Below are positions 35,432 to 45,082 of a DNA stretch of 64,000 bases, piece after piece. The notes below the pieces were generated by a model. The model was not told where the DNA came from and did not search any database. It saw only the letters and a program-made list of their open reading frames with translations. The DNA lies in assembly GCA_023453795.1 (NCBI GenBank), contig JAEXSP010000004.1:172899-236898 (forward strand), given 5' to 3'. Made by a program: the position numbers and the translations under genes. How positions within the stretch are numbered: the first letter of the stretch is position 1; each line of letters begins with the position of its first letter. Origin of the DNA: Bacillota bacterium (GTDB lineage Bacteria > Bacillota > Clostridia > Acetivibrionales > JAEXSP01).

Positions 35432-37315
35432 ATGAAAGTTTTACTTATTTCAACAAACACATTTCAAGAACCATTGCGGGTTTTTCCGATAGGAATTGCT
35501 TATGTGTCAAAAGCCTTAAAGGTTGCCGGACATGAGGTGGCTTTTCTGGATCTGGCTTGGGAAGAAAATTTGGGCGAGTCAATAAAACGGGCAGTATTAA
35601 CGGAAAAGCCTGATTTAGTCGGTGTGGCGATACGAAACACCGATGATTATAATACATCACCTCCACACATATTATTACCGTTAATACGGGATACGGTTGA
35701 CTTTTTAAAAGAAGCCGGGGTAAGCGAGGAACGGATAGTTGCCGGCGGAACGGCTGTCAGCAATTTGAAAGCTCCACTGCTTCAATATATCGGTTTAAAG
35801 TATGGATGTATAGGTGAGGGGGAAGTGTTTTTTGTTGAATTGGCCGGACGAATTGCAAAAGGGGCTGATTTCAGAGATATTCCAGGCCTTATATATTGTG
35901 AAGAAGGTAGGTTTGTTCTGAATAAAGCAATCCCGCTTCAAGCTTCTCAAATTGGGATGCCGGATTGGGACATTTATGATGATAAATACTTAACCATACC
36001 TAATAAATATGGCATGAAAGCTACACTTAGTCTCCAGTCGAAGCGCGGCTGTAATTATAATTGTGTATATTGTGCTGTGCCAAGTATTGAGGGTAAAAAA
36101 TCAGTTTGCCGCGACCCAAGACAAGTTGTTGATGAAATGTATCTACTCAATCAAAGGTTTGGAAATATTCCTATTGATTTTTTGGATAATGATTTTAATA
36201 TGCCTAGGGAACATGCAGAAGCAATATGTTGGGAACTTATTGAAAGAAAATCACAAATACCGTGGACATGTGGACTGCATCCCAAATTTATAACCAAAGA
36301 GTTTCTAGAGCTGCTTAAAAAAGCAAATTGTCAGAGGGTAGATATAGGAATGGAGACTGCATCCAATCGAATGCTTCGAAATTTGAACCGTCCTTCCTAT
36401 TCGGCAGAACATTTGATTAATATTTCGAAATGGTGCAAAGATCTGGATATGGACTTGTATCTGGCTGGAAGCATTGGCGGCCCGGGTGAAAGTTATTATA
36501 CATTGAAAGAAACATTTGAAACTGTGGAAAGAATGGATTTGGTCAGCAAAAATGGTCTTCCGACAACTCTTTTTTACGGGGGATTAAGGATTTACCCCGG
36601 ATCGGAACTGGTAAAAATTGCAGTACAGGAAGGTATTATATGGGAAAACCACCCTTTGCTGTTCCCTGTGTTTTATTTCTCAAGGGGTTTGGATTCGAAA
36701 GCTTACAAATTGGTAATGGAGTATAAGGAAAAGCATCCGGAGTGGTTGTTTAAAGGATCTGCAATGGATGAATGGCTTACTTTTCAAAGAGAACTCATGG
36801 AACGTGCCAATGCACCGGCAGAGAGTATTCAAATCGAGGAAAAATCAACTTTTATCAATAAAAAGGTTTCAGGACAATGCTTTGTGGATTTGAATGATAA
36901 AGAAGTCAGAATTGATAGTTATAAAGGCAGGCAATTAGTTTTATTGGTCGCCTGGCAGCAAAATAACGAAGATACAAAAAAGTGGAACTTAGCTTTGAAG
37001 GAGAAGTATTCAAATAAAAACCTGGCGGTGCAGGGGCTTGGTTCAATACCGCCGCTGCCTAATTTTCTGACAAAGGATTTCATAAAGAATCAATTACTGC
37101 AGGTTCAGAAAGTTATAGGACCTATTTGGTTGGATTGGGATTCAAAGTTTATAAAGGGAGATTTGAATTTAGTCCTTAGCAATAAAACAATTATTATTGG
37201 AATCAATGCCGAAGGAGTAATAAAATTCTGTGAGGAAACGAATCTTACCGATCAAACATTTGAAGCAGTCTGCCAAAAAATCAATACAGTTTTATTAGGT
37301 GGCGTTCAAGTCTAA
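35432..37315 (+). CDS. B12-binding radical SAM enzyme with C-terminal redoxin-like domain (copy 1)
   Basis: ATG 35432 after GGAG. Cobalamin-binding domain about 1-150 (AGGTAVSN, IGEGE), radical SAM barrel about 195-430 with Cys207, Cys211 and Cys214 (CNYNCVYC) and GGPGESYYT. The last about 155 residues (from FVDLNDKEVRIDSYKGRQLV) resemble a thioredoxin-fold AhpC/TSA-type redoxin, but the active-site stretch reads AWQQNNEDTKKW with no cysteine. Paralogue at 40294 (625 residues). The domain is more likely a binding or docking module than an active thiol enzyme. The redoxin assignment is from pattern only and needs a fold search. Confidence 0.82.
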   Translation: MKVLLISTNTFQEPLRVFPIGIAYVSKALKVAGHEVAFLDLAWEENLGESIKRAVLTEKPDLVGVAIRNTDDYNTSPPHILLPLIRDTVDFLKEAGVSEERIVAGGTAVSNLKAPLLQYIGLKYGCIGEGEVFFVELAGRIAKGADFRDIPGLIYCEEGRFVLNKAIPLQASQIGMPDWDIYDDKYLTIPNKYGMKATLSLQSKRGCNYNCVYCAVPSIEGKKSVCRDPRQVVDEMYLLNQRFGNIPIDFLDNDFNMPREHAEAICWELIERKSQIPWTCGLHPKFITKEFLELLKKANCQRVDIGMETASNRMLRNLNRPSYSAEHLINISKWCKDLDMDLYLAGSIGGPGESYYTLKETFETVERMDLVSKNGLPTTLFYGGLRIYPGSELVKIAVQEGIIWENHPLLFPVFYFSRGLDSKAYKLVMEYKEKHPEWLFKGSAMDEWLTFQRELMERANAPAESIQIEEKSTFINKKVSGQCFVDLNDKEVRIDSYKGRQLVLLVAWQQNNEDTKKWNLALKEKYSNKNLAVQGLGSIPPLPNFLTKDFIKNQLLQVQKVIGPIWLDWDSKFIKGDLNLVLSNKTIIIGINAEGVIKFCEETNLTDQTFEAVCQKINTVLLGGVQV

Positions 37316-37376
37316 ACCCAAAAGGTTAACATCAATTTGGGACATGCGTGTAAAACATTTAAAGGAGTGGTAATCA

Positions 37377-39779
37377 GTGAAAATATTTCTCTGCCAAACA
37401 AGCTCTACAATTTATAGTAAAGTGCCGGTTATTCCATATGCTCAAATGGCTTTGGCTGCACATATTGAGGATATCGCAGATGTCAGGATCGGAGGTTACG
37501 GTGAAGATGGGACCTATCCAAGGGCACATGTTATTCTGGAAAAAATCAAAAAGTTTAATCCTGATGTTGTAGGAATTACAGTTGAATATGCAGTTGCGTA
37601 TTCGGCAAGCTTGGATTTGGCAAAGAAAATCAAAGAATATAACCCTGAAATTATAGTAATTGCCGGAGGACATCATGCGACATTTTCTGCAGAAAAGCTT
37701 CTTTCAACTGGACTGGTTGATGCGATATTTACCGGTGAGGGAGAAGTAAGTTTAAGGGAATTTATTTTGAAACAAGACTTCCGCAAAGCTAGTGGGGTAA
37801 TTTATATGGAAAACGGTGAATTTGTCAGAAACCAGCCAAGTCCATTAATTGACCTTAATGAATTAAAACCGCCGGCGTACCACCTTTTGCCCAATAAAGG
37901 TCAAAGACCGCTAATGGGTATAGAATCCAGCCGTGGATGCTCATTTAATTGTAACTTCTGTGAGACCCGTAACTTCTTTGGAAGTGGCAAAATACGCAGA
38001 ATGTCACCTGAACACTTTGTAGAAAATCTCAATAAGGTAGTTGAAGTTACCGGAGGAGGTAACTTCGTTATGCTTGATGATAATTTCACAGCAGATATGA
38101 GAGGTCATGTTAAGCCTATTTGTGAAGCACTAATTGCGAAAAATCTTCCGATAAGTATATTCTTTCAGGGAAGAGTAGATGACTTGGTGCGGAATGTCGA
38201 CTTATTACCCCTGTTATCCAAAGCAAAAATCAAGTCTGTCTTATTGGGAATTGAAGCAATTTATGATGAGACCTTAAATTTGATGAACAAGAAGGCAAAA
38301 TATAATAAAGAAACAATCAAGAACTTGGTTGCAGCTTGTCATGACAGCGGAATTGCTGTATTTGCAGCTATTGTATTCGGATACCCCAATGAAACCCCTG
38401 AAATGATATCCTATACATCTGATTATCTAATATCTTTGGGAGTTGACACGGCGAGTATGACAATTGCAACGCCGATTCCGGGTTCTGCACTTTATGCCAG
38501 TGCAGTGGAAAATAAGCAGCTGCTTTCCACAGATTTTGATTATTATGGCGGAATGGACCGCGTTTTAAGTACAATACCGGAAACTACACCTGAAGCTGCA
38601 GCAAATGCAAGGAGAAAATTTTTTATTCGCCCGGATTATATCAGAAAAATTTTAAATAATTCTTTGGATCCAAATAAGGCAGATATCACTGGGTTTATGC
38701 CGGCTGGATTGCTGTGTCATAACTTATGTATGCCAATGCAATCGAGGCCAAGATTTACAGAAGAATGGCTAAAAATGTTTGAAGGAATAATACTCTTTTT
38801 ACAGGATCACCTCACGGAAAAGAAGTCTGACTATTCTGCCGATGTAGAATTCAAATTCGGTTCGGAAGCAATTGTAATTACTGTTAAGGATGGGGTCCCA
38901 GTACTTGTTAAAGCTTCAGATAATAAGGCAGATGTATCGATTGAAAGTGATATTGAAACTTTGGTGGACTTATTTATCTGGTCTCCACTAGATATTACAA
39001 GTGCTTTCATTCTTGGAAAAGTGAAATCAGATACGGGATTTGATGAACTTGCTGAGTTTATTACCTGGTTCAGTGATACTCAACAGTTTTTAAGGTGGGC
39101 AATAACCATGAAAATGAATACACCTGTATTAAAGTATTGGTTTATGACCTGGCTTGGGCAAGACCTCAGGCGTAAGGAAAAGTTCAGTAAGGTCATGAAA
39201 AGTGAGCTTACTTTATTCATGGGCACGGAAAATGCTGGCTTGGTGATTGAGTTTTCGAAGGAGAAGGGCTTTAAAAACATATCTTTCGTCATGAATTATC
39301 AGGCAAAGGAAAACTATATCTGGACAATTGAAGATAATGAATTAAGCCGGATTGTAAATGGTGGTTTTGAACAATTGGGTAATGTATTTGACAGACTAGA
39401 ATTAATTGAAAATACAAATCTCAAAAAAGAGTTGAAAACCCCGATAGAATTTTTCAGTACTTTACAGTTGAAGTTCCAACCAGATAAGGCAGCCAATGCA
39501 GATTTGAGGATTCAATTTATAATTGATTTCGGTTCGGGGCATGAAGAAAGTTGGTGGATGGAGATCAACTATGGGACTCTGAAGGTTGAAGAAGGAACTA
39601 TGCCGTCTGCACCAACAGCAACAATCAGGATACCAGACAGTAATTTCCTGAAGATGGTTAATGGAAAAGCAACACCATATGAACTGTATATGAATGGCGG
39701 AATGACTCTTGTCGGACTGCCGCAGACAATGATTCAAATGGCAGCCAGCTTTAAGAATTTATTCAATACAGACGTCTAG
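37377..39779 (+). CDS. B12-binding radical SAM enzyme fused to two SCP2-like domains (copy 2)
   Basis: GTG start 37377, 9 nt after AAAGGAG. Same architecture and near-identical length (800 versus 799) as the protein at 26260, and clearly paralogous along its whole length. Radical SAM cysteines Cys188, Cys192 and Cys195 (CSFNCNFC). The two SCP2-like domains are about 470-590 and 690-800; the last is the best example in the window, with RIQFIIDF, WWMEINYGTLKVEEGT, then MVNGKATPYELYMNGGMTLV. Two copies in one cluster suggest two successive or parallel radical reactions on a lipophilic substrate. Confidence 0.87.
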   Translation: MKIFLCQTSSTIYSKVPVIPYAQMALAAHIEDIADVRIGGYGEDGTYPRAHVILEKIKKFNPDVVGITVEYAVAYSASLDLAKKIKEYNPEIIVIAGGHHATFSAEKLLSTGLVDAIFTGEGEVSLREFILKQDFRKASGVIYMENGEFVRNQPSPLIDLNELKPPAYHLLPNKGQRPLMGIESSRGCSFNCNFCETRNFFGSGKIRRMSPEHFVENLNKVVEVTGGGNFVMLDDNFTADMRGHVKPICEALIAKNLPISIFFQGRVDDLVRNVDLLPLLSKAKIKSVLLGIEAIYDETLNLMNKKAKYNKETIKNLVAACHDSGIAVFAAIVFGYPNETPEMISYTSDYLISLGVDTASMTIATPIPGSALYASAVENKQLLSTDFDYYGGMDRVLSTIPETTPEAAANARRKFFIRPDYIRKILNNSLDPNKADITGFMPAGLLCHNLCMPMQSRPRFTEEWLKMFEGIILFLQDHLTEKKSDYSADVEFKFGSEAIVITVKDGVPVLVKASDNKADVSIESDIETLVDLFIWSPLDITSAFILGKVKSDTGFDELAEFITWFSDTQQFLRWAITMKMNTPVLKYWFMTWLGQDLRRKEKFSKVMKSELTLFMGTENAGLVIEFSKEKGFKNISFVMNYQAKENYIWTIEDNELSRIVNGGFEQLGNVFDRLELIENTNLKKELKTPIEFFSTLQLKFQPDKAANADLRIQFIIDFGSGHEESWWMEINYGTLKVEEGTMPSAPTATIRIPDSNFLKMVNGKATPYELYMNGGMTLVGLPQTMIQMAASFKNLFNTDV

Positions 39780-39861
39780 TTTTAAAAAGTTATGTGCAGG
39801 ATACTGCATAGGCATTCGGGTTGTAAAAATAAATTAATATAAATAATAGGGGGAAGTAAGT

Positions 39862-40245
39862 ATGTATAAAAATGTAGACGAAATTATTGCTGACATGGAA
39901 AAGGTATATGAAGAATTGAATCAAGATCAGGAGTGCAACGAGATTTATAAAAATATCGGTAGTTTAACGATACAGATCAATTATACTGATTTTAATGAAT
40001 GGATTACTCAACAGATTGAGAATGGCAGATGCTGTATGTTAAAGGGAAAAGTTGGTGAAGCACCCGTGCAGGAATATATAGATTCACAAACATTTAAAAA
40101 AGTTTTTTCTGGTGAAATGCAGGCTCCTGAGGCTGCAATGTCAGGTCTTATAAATTTTGAAGGGGATTTCTCAAAAATGTTATTACTACAGCCTGTCTTG
40201 GAAAAAACATGCAATGCCTATCGGAAAGTAATCACAAGCAAATAG
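39862..40245 (+). CDS. Stand-alone SCP2-like carrier protein
   Basis: ATG 39862 after GGGGGAAG. 127 residues forming a single SCP2-like domain, homologous to the C-terminal domain of the hydrolase at 28702 (NVDEI, DFNEW, EAAMSGLINFEGDFSKM). SCP2 proteins enclose hydrophobic ligands such as sterols or acyl chains. Flanked by B12-radical SAM genes on both sides, it may deliver or hold their substrate. No catalytic residues seen. Confidence 0.8.
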   Translation: MYKNVDEIIADMEKVYEELNQDQECNEIYKNIGSLTIQINYTDFNEWITQQIENGRCCMLKGKVGEAPVQEYIDSQTFKKVFSGEMQAPEAAMSGLINFEGDFSKMLLLQPVLEKTCNAYRKVITSK

Positions 40246-40293
40246 TTTTCAAGAGAAATGACTTGAAATAAACGGCATATAACGGGAGTTGTC

Positions 40294-42171
40294 ATGAAGA
40301 TATTAATGATTTCTACAAATCGTCTGGGGTTTCCTCAGTATGTATTACCAATAGGTATTGCAGCTGTTGCCTCATATATTGAAAGTATTGGGCATAAAGT
40401 ATCCTTTTTGGATCTATGCTTTGTTGAGGATAATGAAATAGAAGACAGTATTAAAACTGTTATATTGAAGGAGCAACCTGATATTATTGGAGTTAACATC
40501 AGAAATTATTGTACTTTTATGGACGATCCTCCATTATTCTTTCTTCCATTTATTAAAGAGGTTGTTGCAATATGCAAATCTAATTCGAAAGCTCCGGTAA
40601 TATTGGGTGGAGGAGGCTTCTCCAATGACCCGGAGGAAATAATGGAATTCATAAATGCGGATTACGGTATATATGGTGATGGAGAAATAGCATTTAAAGA
40701 ATTTGTGTCTTGTATGGAGTTCGGTGGAGATATAAGAAGCATTAATGGATTGGTTTACCTAAAAAATGGCAGATATATGAAAAATCCATTGCTTTTTCAT
40801 GGGGATATTAATGATTTTCCAGTTATAAAAAGGGATTACTATGATAACCGTTATTATAGCAAGCCTAGCGAATTGGGCCTTAAAACACATGAGGCGGTGT
40901 ATTTAACCCGTGGCTGTCCATTCAAATGCATTTATTGCTCAAGTAGGAATTTCTACAGTCCGGATTTCAGAGCTAGAAAGCCTGAAGCTGTTATTCAGGA
41001 GATACAGATGTTGGTTGACCGTGGTGTAGAGGAAATTCAATTTATAGATTTTGCATTGAACTTTCCTATAGGTAATGTTGAAAAAGTATTGCGTGAAATA
41101 AAGTTAAAGAATATAAATATCAAATGGTCCGGTAATATTCACCCTTATCCGTTGGAAAGCCTGTCCCGTGAATTAATATGCTTAATGAAAGAAACAGGAT
41201 GCATCCATCTGGATTTAGATACCATTACTTGTTCGGAAACAGTTGCGTGGAACTTGAAGAGACCTTTTTTCTCAAAAGAATCCATTTTGAAAGTATCTGA
41301 ATGGTGTAATGAATTTGATATACCTTTTTCTCATTATCTGCTGATAGGAGGGCCTGGGGAAACAAAAGAAACTATTCGTGAAACATTGGAAGCTGTTGAA
41401 TCAACGAACCCTACAGCAAATCCAAAAGTTGTTGCAAATGTTGGACTGGTTATTGGAACAAACACAGAATTAGCTGAGATTGCGCTAAGAGAAAAATTAA
41501 TTAAACAGGAAGATAAACTATTCTTCCCGCCTAAATTCTATTTGTCAGATCAGGTTAATGATGAAGCAATCGAAGTTATAGGTAAATTCAGAAATAAATA
41601 TGATGATTGGCTTTTTGTTGGGATTACGCTACAAAATCACCTTACAGATTCAGGAAAGGTTAAAGAGTTTGTTCAAGGTGTGAAGATTCCCCGGAAACCT
41701 ATTGTAGTAGGAGATTCCTTTCCTGACGTAATATTGCATGACATACATAAACAATTGGTTAAGTTGAATGAGCCGGTTGGAAAAACTAAGATTTTTTTAA
41801 TTGACAGCAGAGAATCCGGACCTAAAGCTGGTCCCTGGGTAGGGAATATCGCAAGAAAATATTCTCAGAATCAAAGTATAGTGTTGCAGCAAATTGCTGC
41901 AGTGGAAAAATTGCGTTTCTTTGTTTCAAAAGACTTTATACTCGATCATATCAGAAAAGAAAGCAGGGTAGGAAATAAATTAATCGACTGGGAGGGTAAG
42001 TTTGTCAATTCTGTTGGAATTCATGACTTGTCTGAACCCATTTTGATTATTGTTAGCCCTGAAAATATTTTGAAGGAAATTACTGTACTTCCGCAGTTTA
42101 CTCCGGAAGAGTATGAAAAGGTTACTCAAGCTATCGACAACTTTTTGCCGTTACCTGCTGATGAGATGTGA
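40294..42171 (+). CDS. B12-binding radical SAM enzyme with C-terminal redoxin-like domain (copy 2)
   Basis: ATG 40294 after GGGAG. Cobalamin domain about 1-150 (LGGGGFSND, GDGEIAF), radical SAM barrel with Cys208, Cys212 and Cys215 (CPFKCIYC), and GGPGETKETI. The C-terminal part begins KPIVVGDSFPDVILHDIHKQ, strongly resembling the entry strand of peroxiredoxin/TlpA-like folds, again without catalytic cysteines. Paralogue of 35432 with different B12-domain details, so a different substrate position or reaction is likely. Confidence 0.82.
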   Translation: MKILMISTNRLGFPQYVLPIGIAAVASYIESIGHKVSFLDLCFVEDNEIEDSIKTVILKEQPDIIGVNIRNYCTFMDDPPLFFLPFIKEVVAICKSNSKAPVILGGGGFSNDPEEIMEFINADYGIYGDGEIAFKEFVSCMEFGGDIRSINGLVYLKNGRYMKNPLLFHGDINDFPVIKRDYYDNRYYSKPSELGLKTHEAVYLTRGCPFKCIYCSSRNFYSPDFRARKPEAVIQEIQMLVDRGVEEIQFIDFALNFPIGNVEKVLREIKLKNINIKWSGNIHPYPLESLSRELICLMKETGCIHLDLDTITCSETVAWNLKRPFFSKESILKVSEWCNEFDIPFSHYLLIGGPGETKETIRETLEAVESTNPTANPKVVANVGLVIGTNTELAEIALREKLIKQEDKLFFPPKFYLSDQVNDEAIEVIGKFRNKYDDWLFVGITLQNHLTDSGKVKEFVQGVKIPRKPIVVGDSFPDVILHDIHKQLVKLNEPVGKTKIFLIDSRESGPKAGPWVGNIARKYSQNQSIVLQQIAAVEKLRFFVSKDFILDHIRKESRVGNKLIDWEGKFVNSVGIHDLSEPILIIVSPENILKEITVLPQFTPEEYEKVTQAIDNFLPLPADEM

Positions 42172-42184
42172 ACGGAGGCTATTA

Positions 42185-43129
42185 ATGGATAATGTGAGCA
42201 TAAAAGTAAATGGAATAAAAAAACACTATAGAGAGACAATTGCCGTTGATGGAATAAGTTTTGAAGTCCAAAGCGGAAGTATATTTGGAATGTTAGGTCC
42301 CAATGGGGCCGGGAAGACAACAACCATAGAGATGATCATTGGTCTTGTTAAAAAAGATGAAGGGGATATAGACATTCTGGGGTATTCACCGGATAAAGAT
42401 CTGGATACAATAAAACGTCTGGTCGGTGTTCAGCTACAGATACCTTCACTTTACCCAAGATTAAAGGTTACTGAGATTCTATCACTGTTTGCAAGCTTTT
42501 ATGAGAACCCAATGGATGTGAATAGTGTAATACAGCAAATAGGACTGGAAGAGAAAGCAAACACATTGGTCAAAAATCTATCCGGCGGTCAAAAACACCG
42601 GTTAGCAATAGGGTTGGCGATTGTAGGAAATGGGAAAATCGTTTTTTTGGATGAACCGACAATTGGACTGGATCCTCAAACTAGAAGGCAGCTGTGGTTG
42701 ACGATTAAGGATCTAAAAAGTCAAGGAAAGACAATTTTCCTAACGACACACTATATGGATGAGGCAGAGCATCTATGTGACGATCTTGTTATTATTGATA
42801 AGGGCAAAGTCATTGCTCAAGGCTCTCCGAAAAAACTAATTGATGAGTATACTTTGGAAACTGCAGTGGAATTTAACGACCCAGGCTTCTCTCCTGTGGA
42901 AAAGGAACAGATAAAAGCCTTAGCAGCTACCGGCAATGGCAGTATTGAGTTCAAAGACGGAAGAATTGCTATATATTCAAGTGATATTGTGCCGATTATT
43001 CAATCTTTACTTGATTTTACAAAGCAAAACCACAAAGCGATAAGTGATATGATGATTCGCAAATCAAGTCTCGAGGATGTTTTCTTGAAACTGACTGGGA
43101 GGGAATTAGAGAGTGAAAAAAATGTTTAG
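42185..43129 (+). CDS. ABC exporter ATPase, DrrA-like
   Basis: ATG 42185 (7 nt after GGAGG) replaces ATG 42113, which lies inside the preceding gene. 314 residues with Walker A GPNGAGKTT, signature LSGGQ, Walker B IVFLDEPT and HYMDEAEHL, plus a C-terminal extension typical of drug-export ATPases. Its 3' end overlaps the permease start by 17 nt. DrrAB-type pairs export aromatic polyketides in actinomycetes, so self-resistance is a likely role. Confidence 0.92.
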   Translation: MDNVSIKVNGIKKHYRETIAVDGISFEVQSGSIFGMLGPNGAGKTTTIEMIIGLVKKDEGDIDILGYSPDKDLDTIKRLVGVQLQIPSLYPRLKVTEILSLFASFYENPMDVNSVIQQIGLEEKANTLVKNLSGGQKHRLAIGLAIVGNGKIVFLDEPTIGLDPQTRRQLWLTIKDLKSQGKTIFLTTHYMDEAEHLCDDLVIIDKGKVIAQGSPKKLIDEYTLETAVEFNDPGFSPVEKEQIKALAATGNGSIEFKDGRIAIYSSDIVPIIQSLLDFTKQNHKAISDMMIRKSSLEDVFLKLTGRELESEKNV

Positions 43130-44222
43130 GGCTGTATTTAAGGCTACTTTAAAAGAATATTTAAGGGATAAGGGTGCATGGTTTTGGCATTTAGCCTTCC
43201 CGGTAATCTTTATTATCGTATTTGGCTTGGCTTTTTCAGGAATCAGTAGCCTAAGCAGTCAGAAATTTAAAGTTGGGGTTGTTATTGATTCTCACCATGA
43301 AATTGCTGACAAGATTATTAAAGAGATGAATGACAGTGATGCCTTTAAGGTAACTGTTAAAAACGTATCGGAAGAAAAAAGCGTTCTTGAAGCATTGAAA
43401 AAAGGCAAGTATAATGCGATTTTAAAGCTTACAAATATTAAGAGAGAGAAGCTTGAAAAGGGTTTAGCAAAAAAATTGCTTATATATTACGATGTCAGTA
43501 AGCGGCAAACGAATTATACTCTTTTAGCTACTATTGAAAAAATTGTCGTACGTACATCGCTTGAACTAAATGGGGGATCATTGGCTCTAAATGTTAAACC
43601 TAAATCAGTTTATACACATTCACTGAACTATAGTAATTTTACGTACATTCTACCGGGACTTTTGGCTTTGGTTCTGATGCAGCTTGGTTTGTTTTCAGCT
43701 ACCCAGTTTCTAAGCCTTAAGGAACAGAAAATTATCCGAACTTTGGGATCAACTCCACTTTCAATGAAAACAATCCTTAGCAGTGATATATTATTAAGGC
43801 TCATAATTGCTCTTGTTCAGACAATTTTAATTTTAAGCATCGGTAAGGTTGTGTTTGGGTTACAGATATACAGGAATATTTTTTTGCTTTTATTCGTTGT
43901 GGCATTAGGAAGTCTGGCATTTACCAGCATGGGATATATGTTTACGGTATTTATTAAAACTTCTGAAGCAGGACAAGGAATTATTCAAGCTATTCAGCTT
44001 CCTATGTTGTTTTTATCGGGAACCTTTATCCCGATAGAGAACATGCCAGCAGTCACTCAGCCTATAATACGGGTAATACCTCTTACTTACTTGGCTGATG
44101 CGATGCGTCAGGTGGTGCTTGGATTTAGCGGGGTCTTTTCTCTCACGACGGATATTTTAATCTTAAGTATTTGTTTGGTTGGAACATTTATTATTACTGT
44201 CCGATTTTGGAAATGGGAGTAA
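43113..44222 (+). CDS. ABC-2 type exporter permease, DrrB-like
   Basis: GTG 43113 lies 9 nt after GGGAGGG and within the ATPase gene; ATG 43122 is the alternative. 369 residues: one N-terminal transmembrane helix (about 20-42), an extracellular domain (about 45-185), then five helices with the ABC-2 motif near FLSGTFIPIENMPA. Forms the transport channel for the ATPase at 42185. Confidence 0.9.
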   Translation: MKKMFRAVFKATLKEYLRDKGAWFWHLAFPVIFIIVFGLAFSGISSLSSQKFKVGVVIDSHHEIADKIIKEMNDSDAFKVTVKNVSEEKSVLEALKKGKYNAILKLTNIKREKLEKGLAKKLLIYYDVSKRQTNYTLLATIEKIVVRTSLELNGGSLALNVKPKSVYTHSLNYSNFTYILPGLLALVLMQLGLFSATQFLSLKEQKIIRTLGSTPLSMKTILSSDILLRLIIALVQTILILSIGKVVFGLQIYRNIFLLLFVVALGSLAFTSMGYMFTVFIKTSEAGQGIIQAIQLPMLFLSGTFIPIENMPAVTQPIIRVIPLTYLADAMRQVVLGFSGVFSLTTDILILSICLVGTFIITVRFWKWE

Positions 44223-44266
44223 TCCCAATACTCAAAAAGGTATTTCTGTAACAGCTGGGGGTGAAC

Positions 44267-45058
44267 ATGTTTATGAATGATAAAAGTCTTATACTGGATA
44301 AAATTGAGAGGGATTTGTCGATGCTGTTTGAAATCAGGAAGAAGTACAGGCCTCTGGTTAATCAGAAACGCCTTATTTCTATTGCTTCACCCACCAGAAA
44401 ACCTGAATATATGTGTAATATTTTTGAAAACTATATGAACCAAAGCTATCCCAATAAAGAATTGATAGTTGTTTTAAACAATAACAGTATGAATTATAAC
44501 GAATGGCTTGATTATAGCAAAAGGTTTCCAGATGTTCGGATTTATCAACTGGATGAGTCCGTATCTCTAGGGGAATGCCTGAATTTTGCGGTAAAGAATT
44601 CTAATGGAGACTATATTGCAAAGCTTGATGATGACGATCATTATGGAGTTCAATATTTATTTGATATGCTGACTTATTTTTATTGTACTGAAGCATCAAT
44701 AATTGGCAAAACTTCAGTTTTTATTTTTTTTGAAGCTCTTAAACAATTATATTTATCGGGGCAGAATTCTTTCGGCTATGTTCTGACAGCGTTTGGCGGA
44801 ACTCAAGTTATTAAGAGGGAAGTCTTTGATGAAATATCTTATCAAGCTCTTAATGTTAGTGAAGATAGGAATTTTCTCCAAATGTGTACTAAAAAAGGAT
44901 TTAAGATTTATTCAGGTGATCCTTTTAACTACACTTATATGCGTCATGCTAATTATAAAAATAATACTTGGGGTATCTCGGACTTGGATTATGTGAAGCT
45001 TTTTGGCTTTCAGTATGTAAGGGATGGGTGGAATGCTGAAGATTTAATCCTAGCTTGA
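44267..45058 (+). CDS. Family 2 glycosyltransferase
   Basis: ATG 44267 (6 nt after GGGGG) is preferred over GTG 44261. 264 residues, GT-A fold: SIASPTRKPEY-type nucleotide-sugar entry, KELIVVLNNNS strand and the metal-binding DDDD in AKLDDDDHY. There is a DRNFL-like acceptor-side motif (SEDRNFLQMC). No membrane segments, so cytoplasmic. It could glycosylate the polyketide core or an attached group; the paired GT1 enzyme is at 49613. Confidence 0.85.
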   Translation: MFMNDKSLILDKIERDLSMLFEIRKKYRPLVNQKRLISIASPTRKPEYMCNIFENYMNQSYPNKELIVVLNNNSMNYNEWLDYSKRFPDVRIYQLDESVSLGECLNFAVKNSNGDYIAKLDDDDHYGVQYLFDMLTYFYCTEASIIGKTSVFIFFEALKQLYLSGQNSFGYVLTAFGGTQVIKREVFDEISYQALNVSEDRNFLQMCTKKGFKIYSGDPFNYTYMRHANYKNNTWGISDLDYVKLFGFQYVRDGWNAEDLILA

Positions 45059-45082
45059 AATAGGGAAATAGAGGGACATAAT

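Noticed and set aside
42113..42184. Longer start for the DrrA-like ATPase
   Set aside because: It would lie inside the preceding gene with no binding site, whereas ATG 42185 has GGAGG 7 nt upstream and begins the conserved domain.
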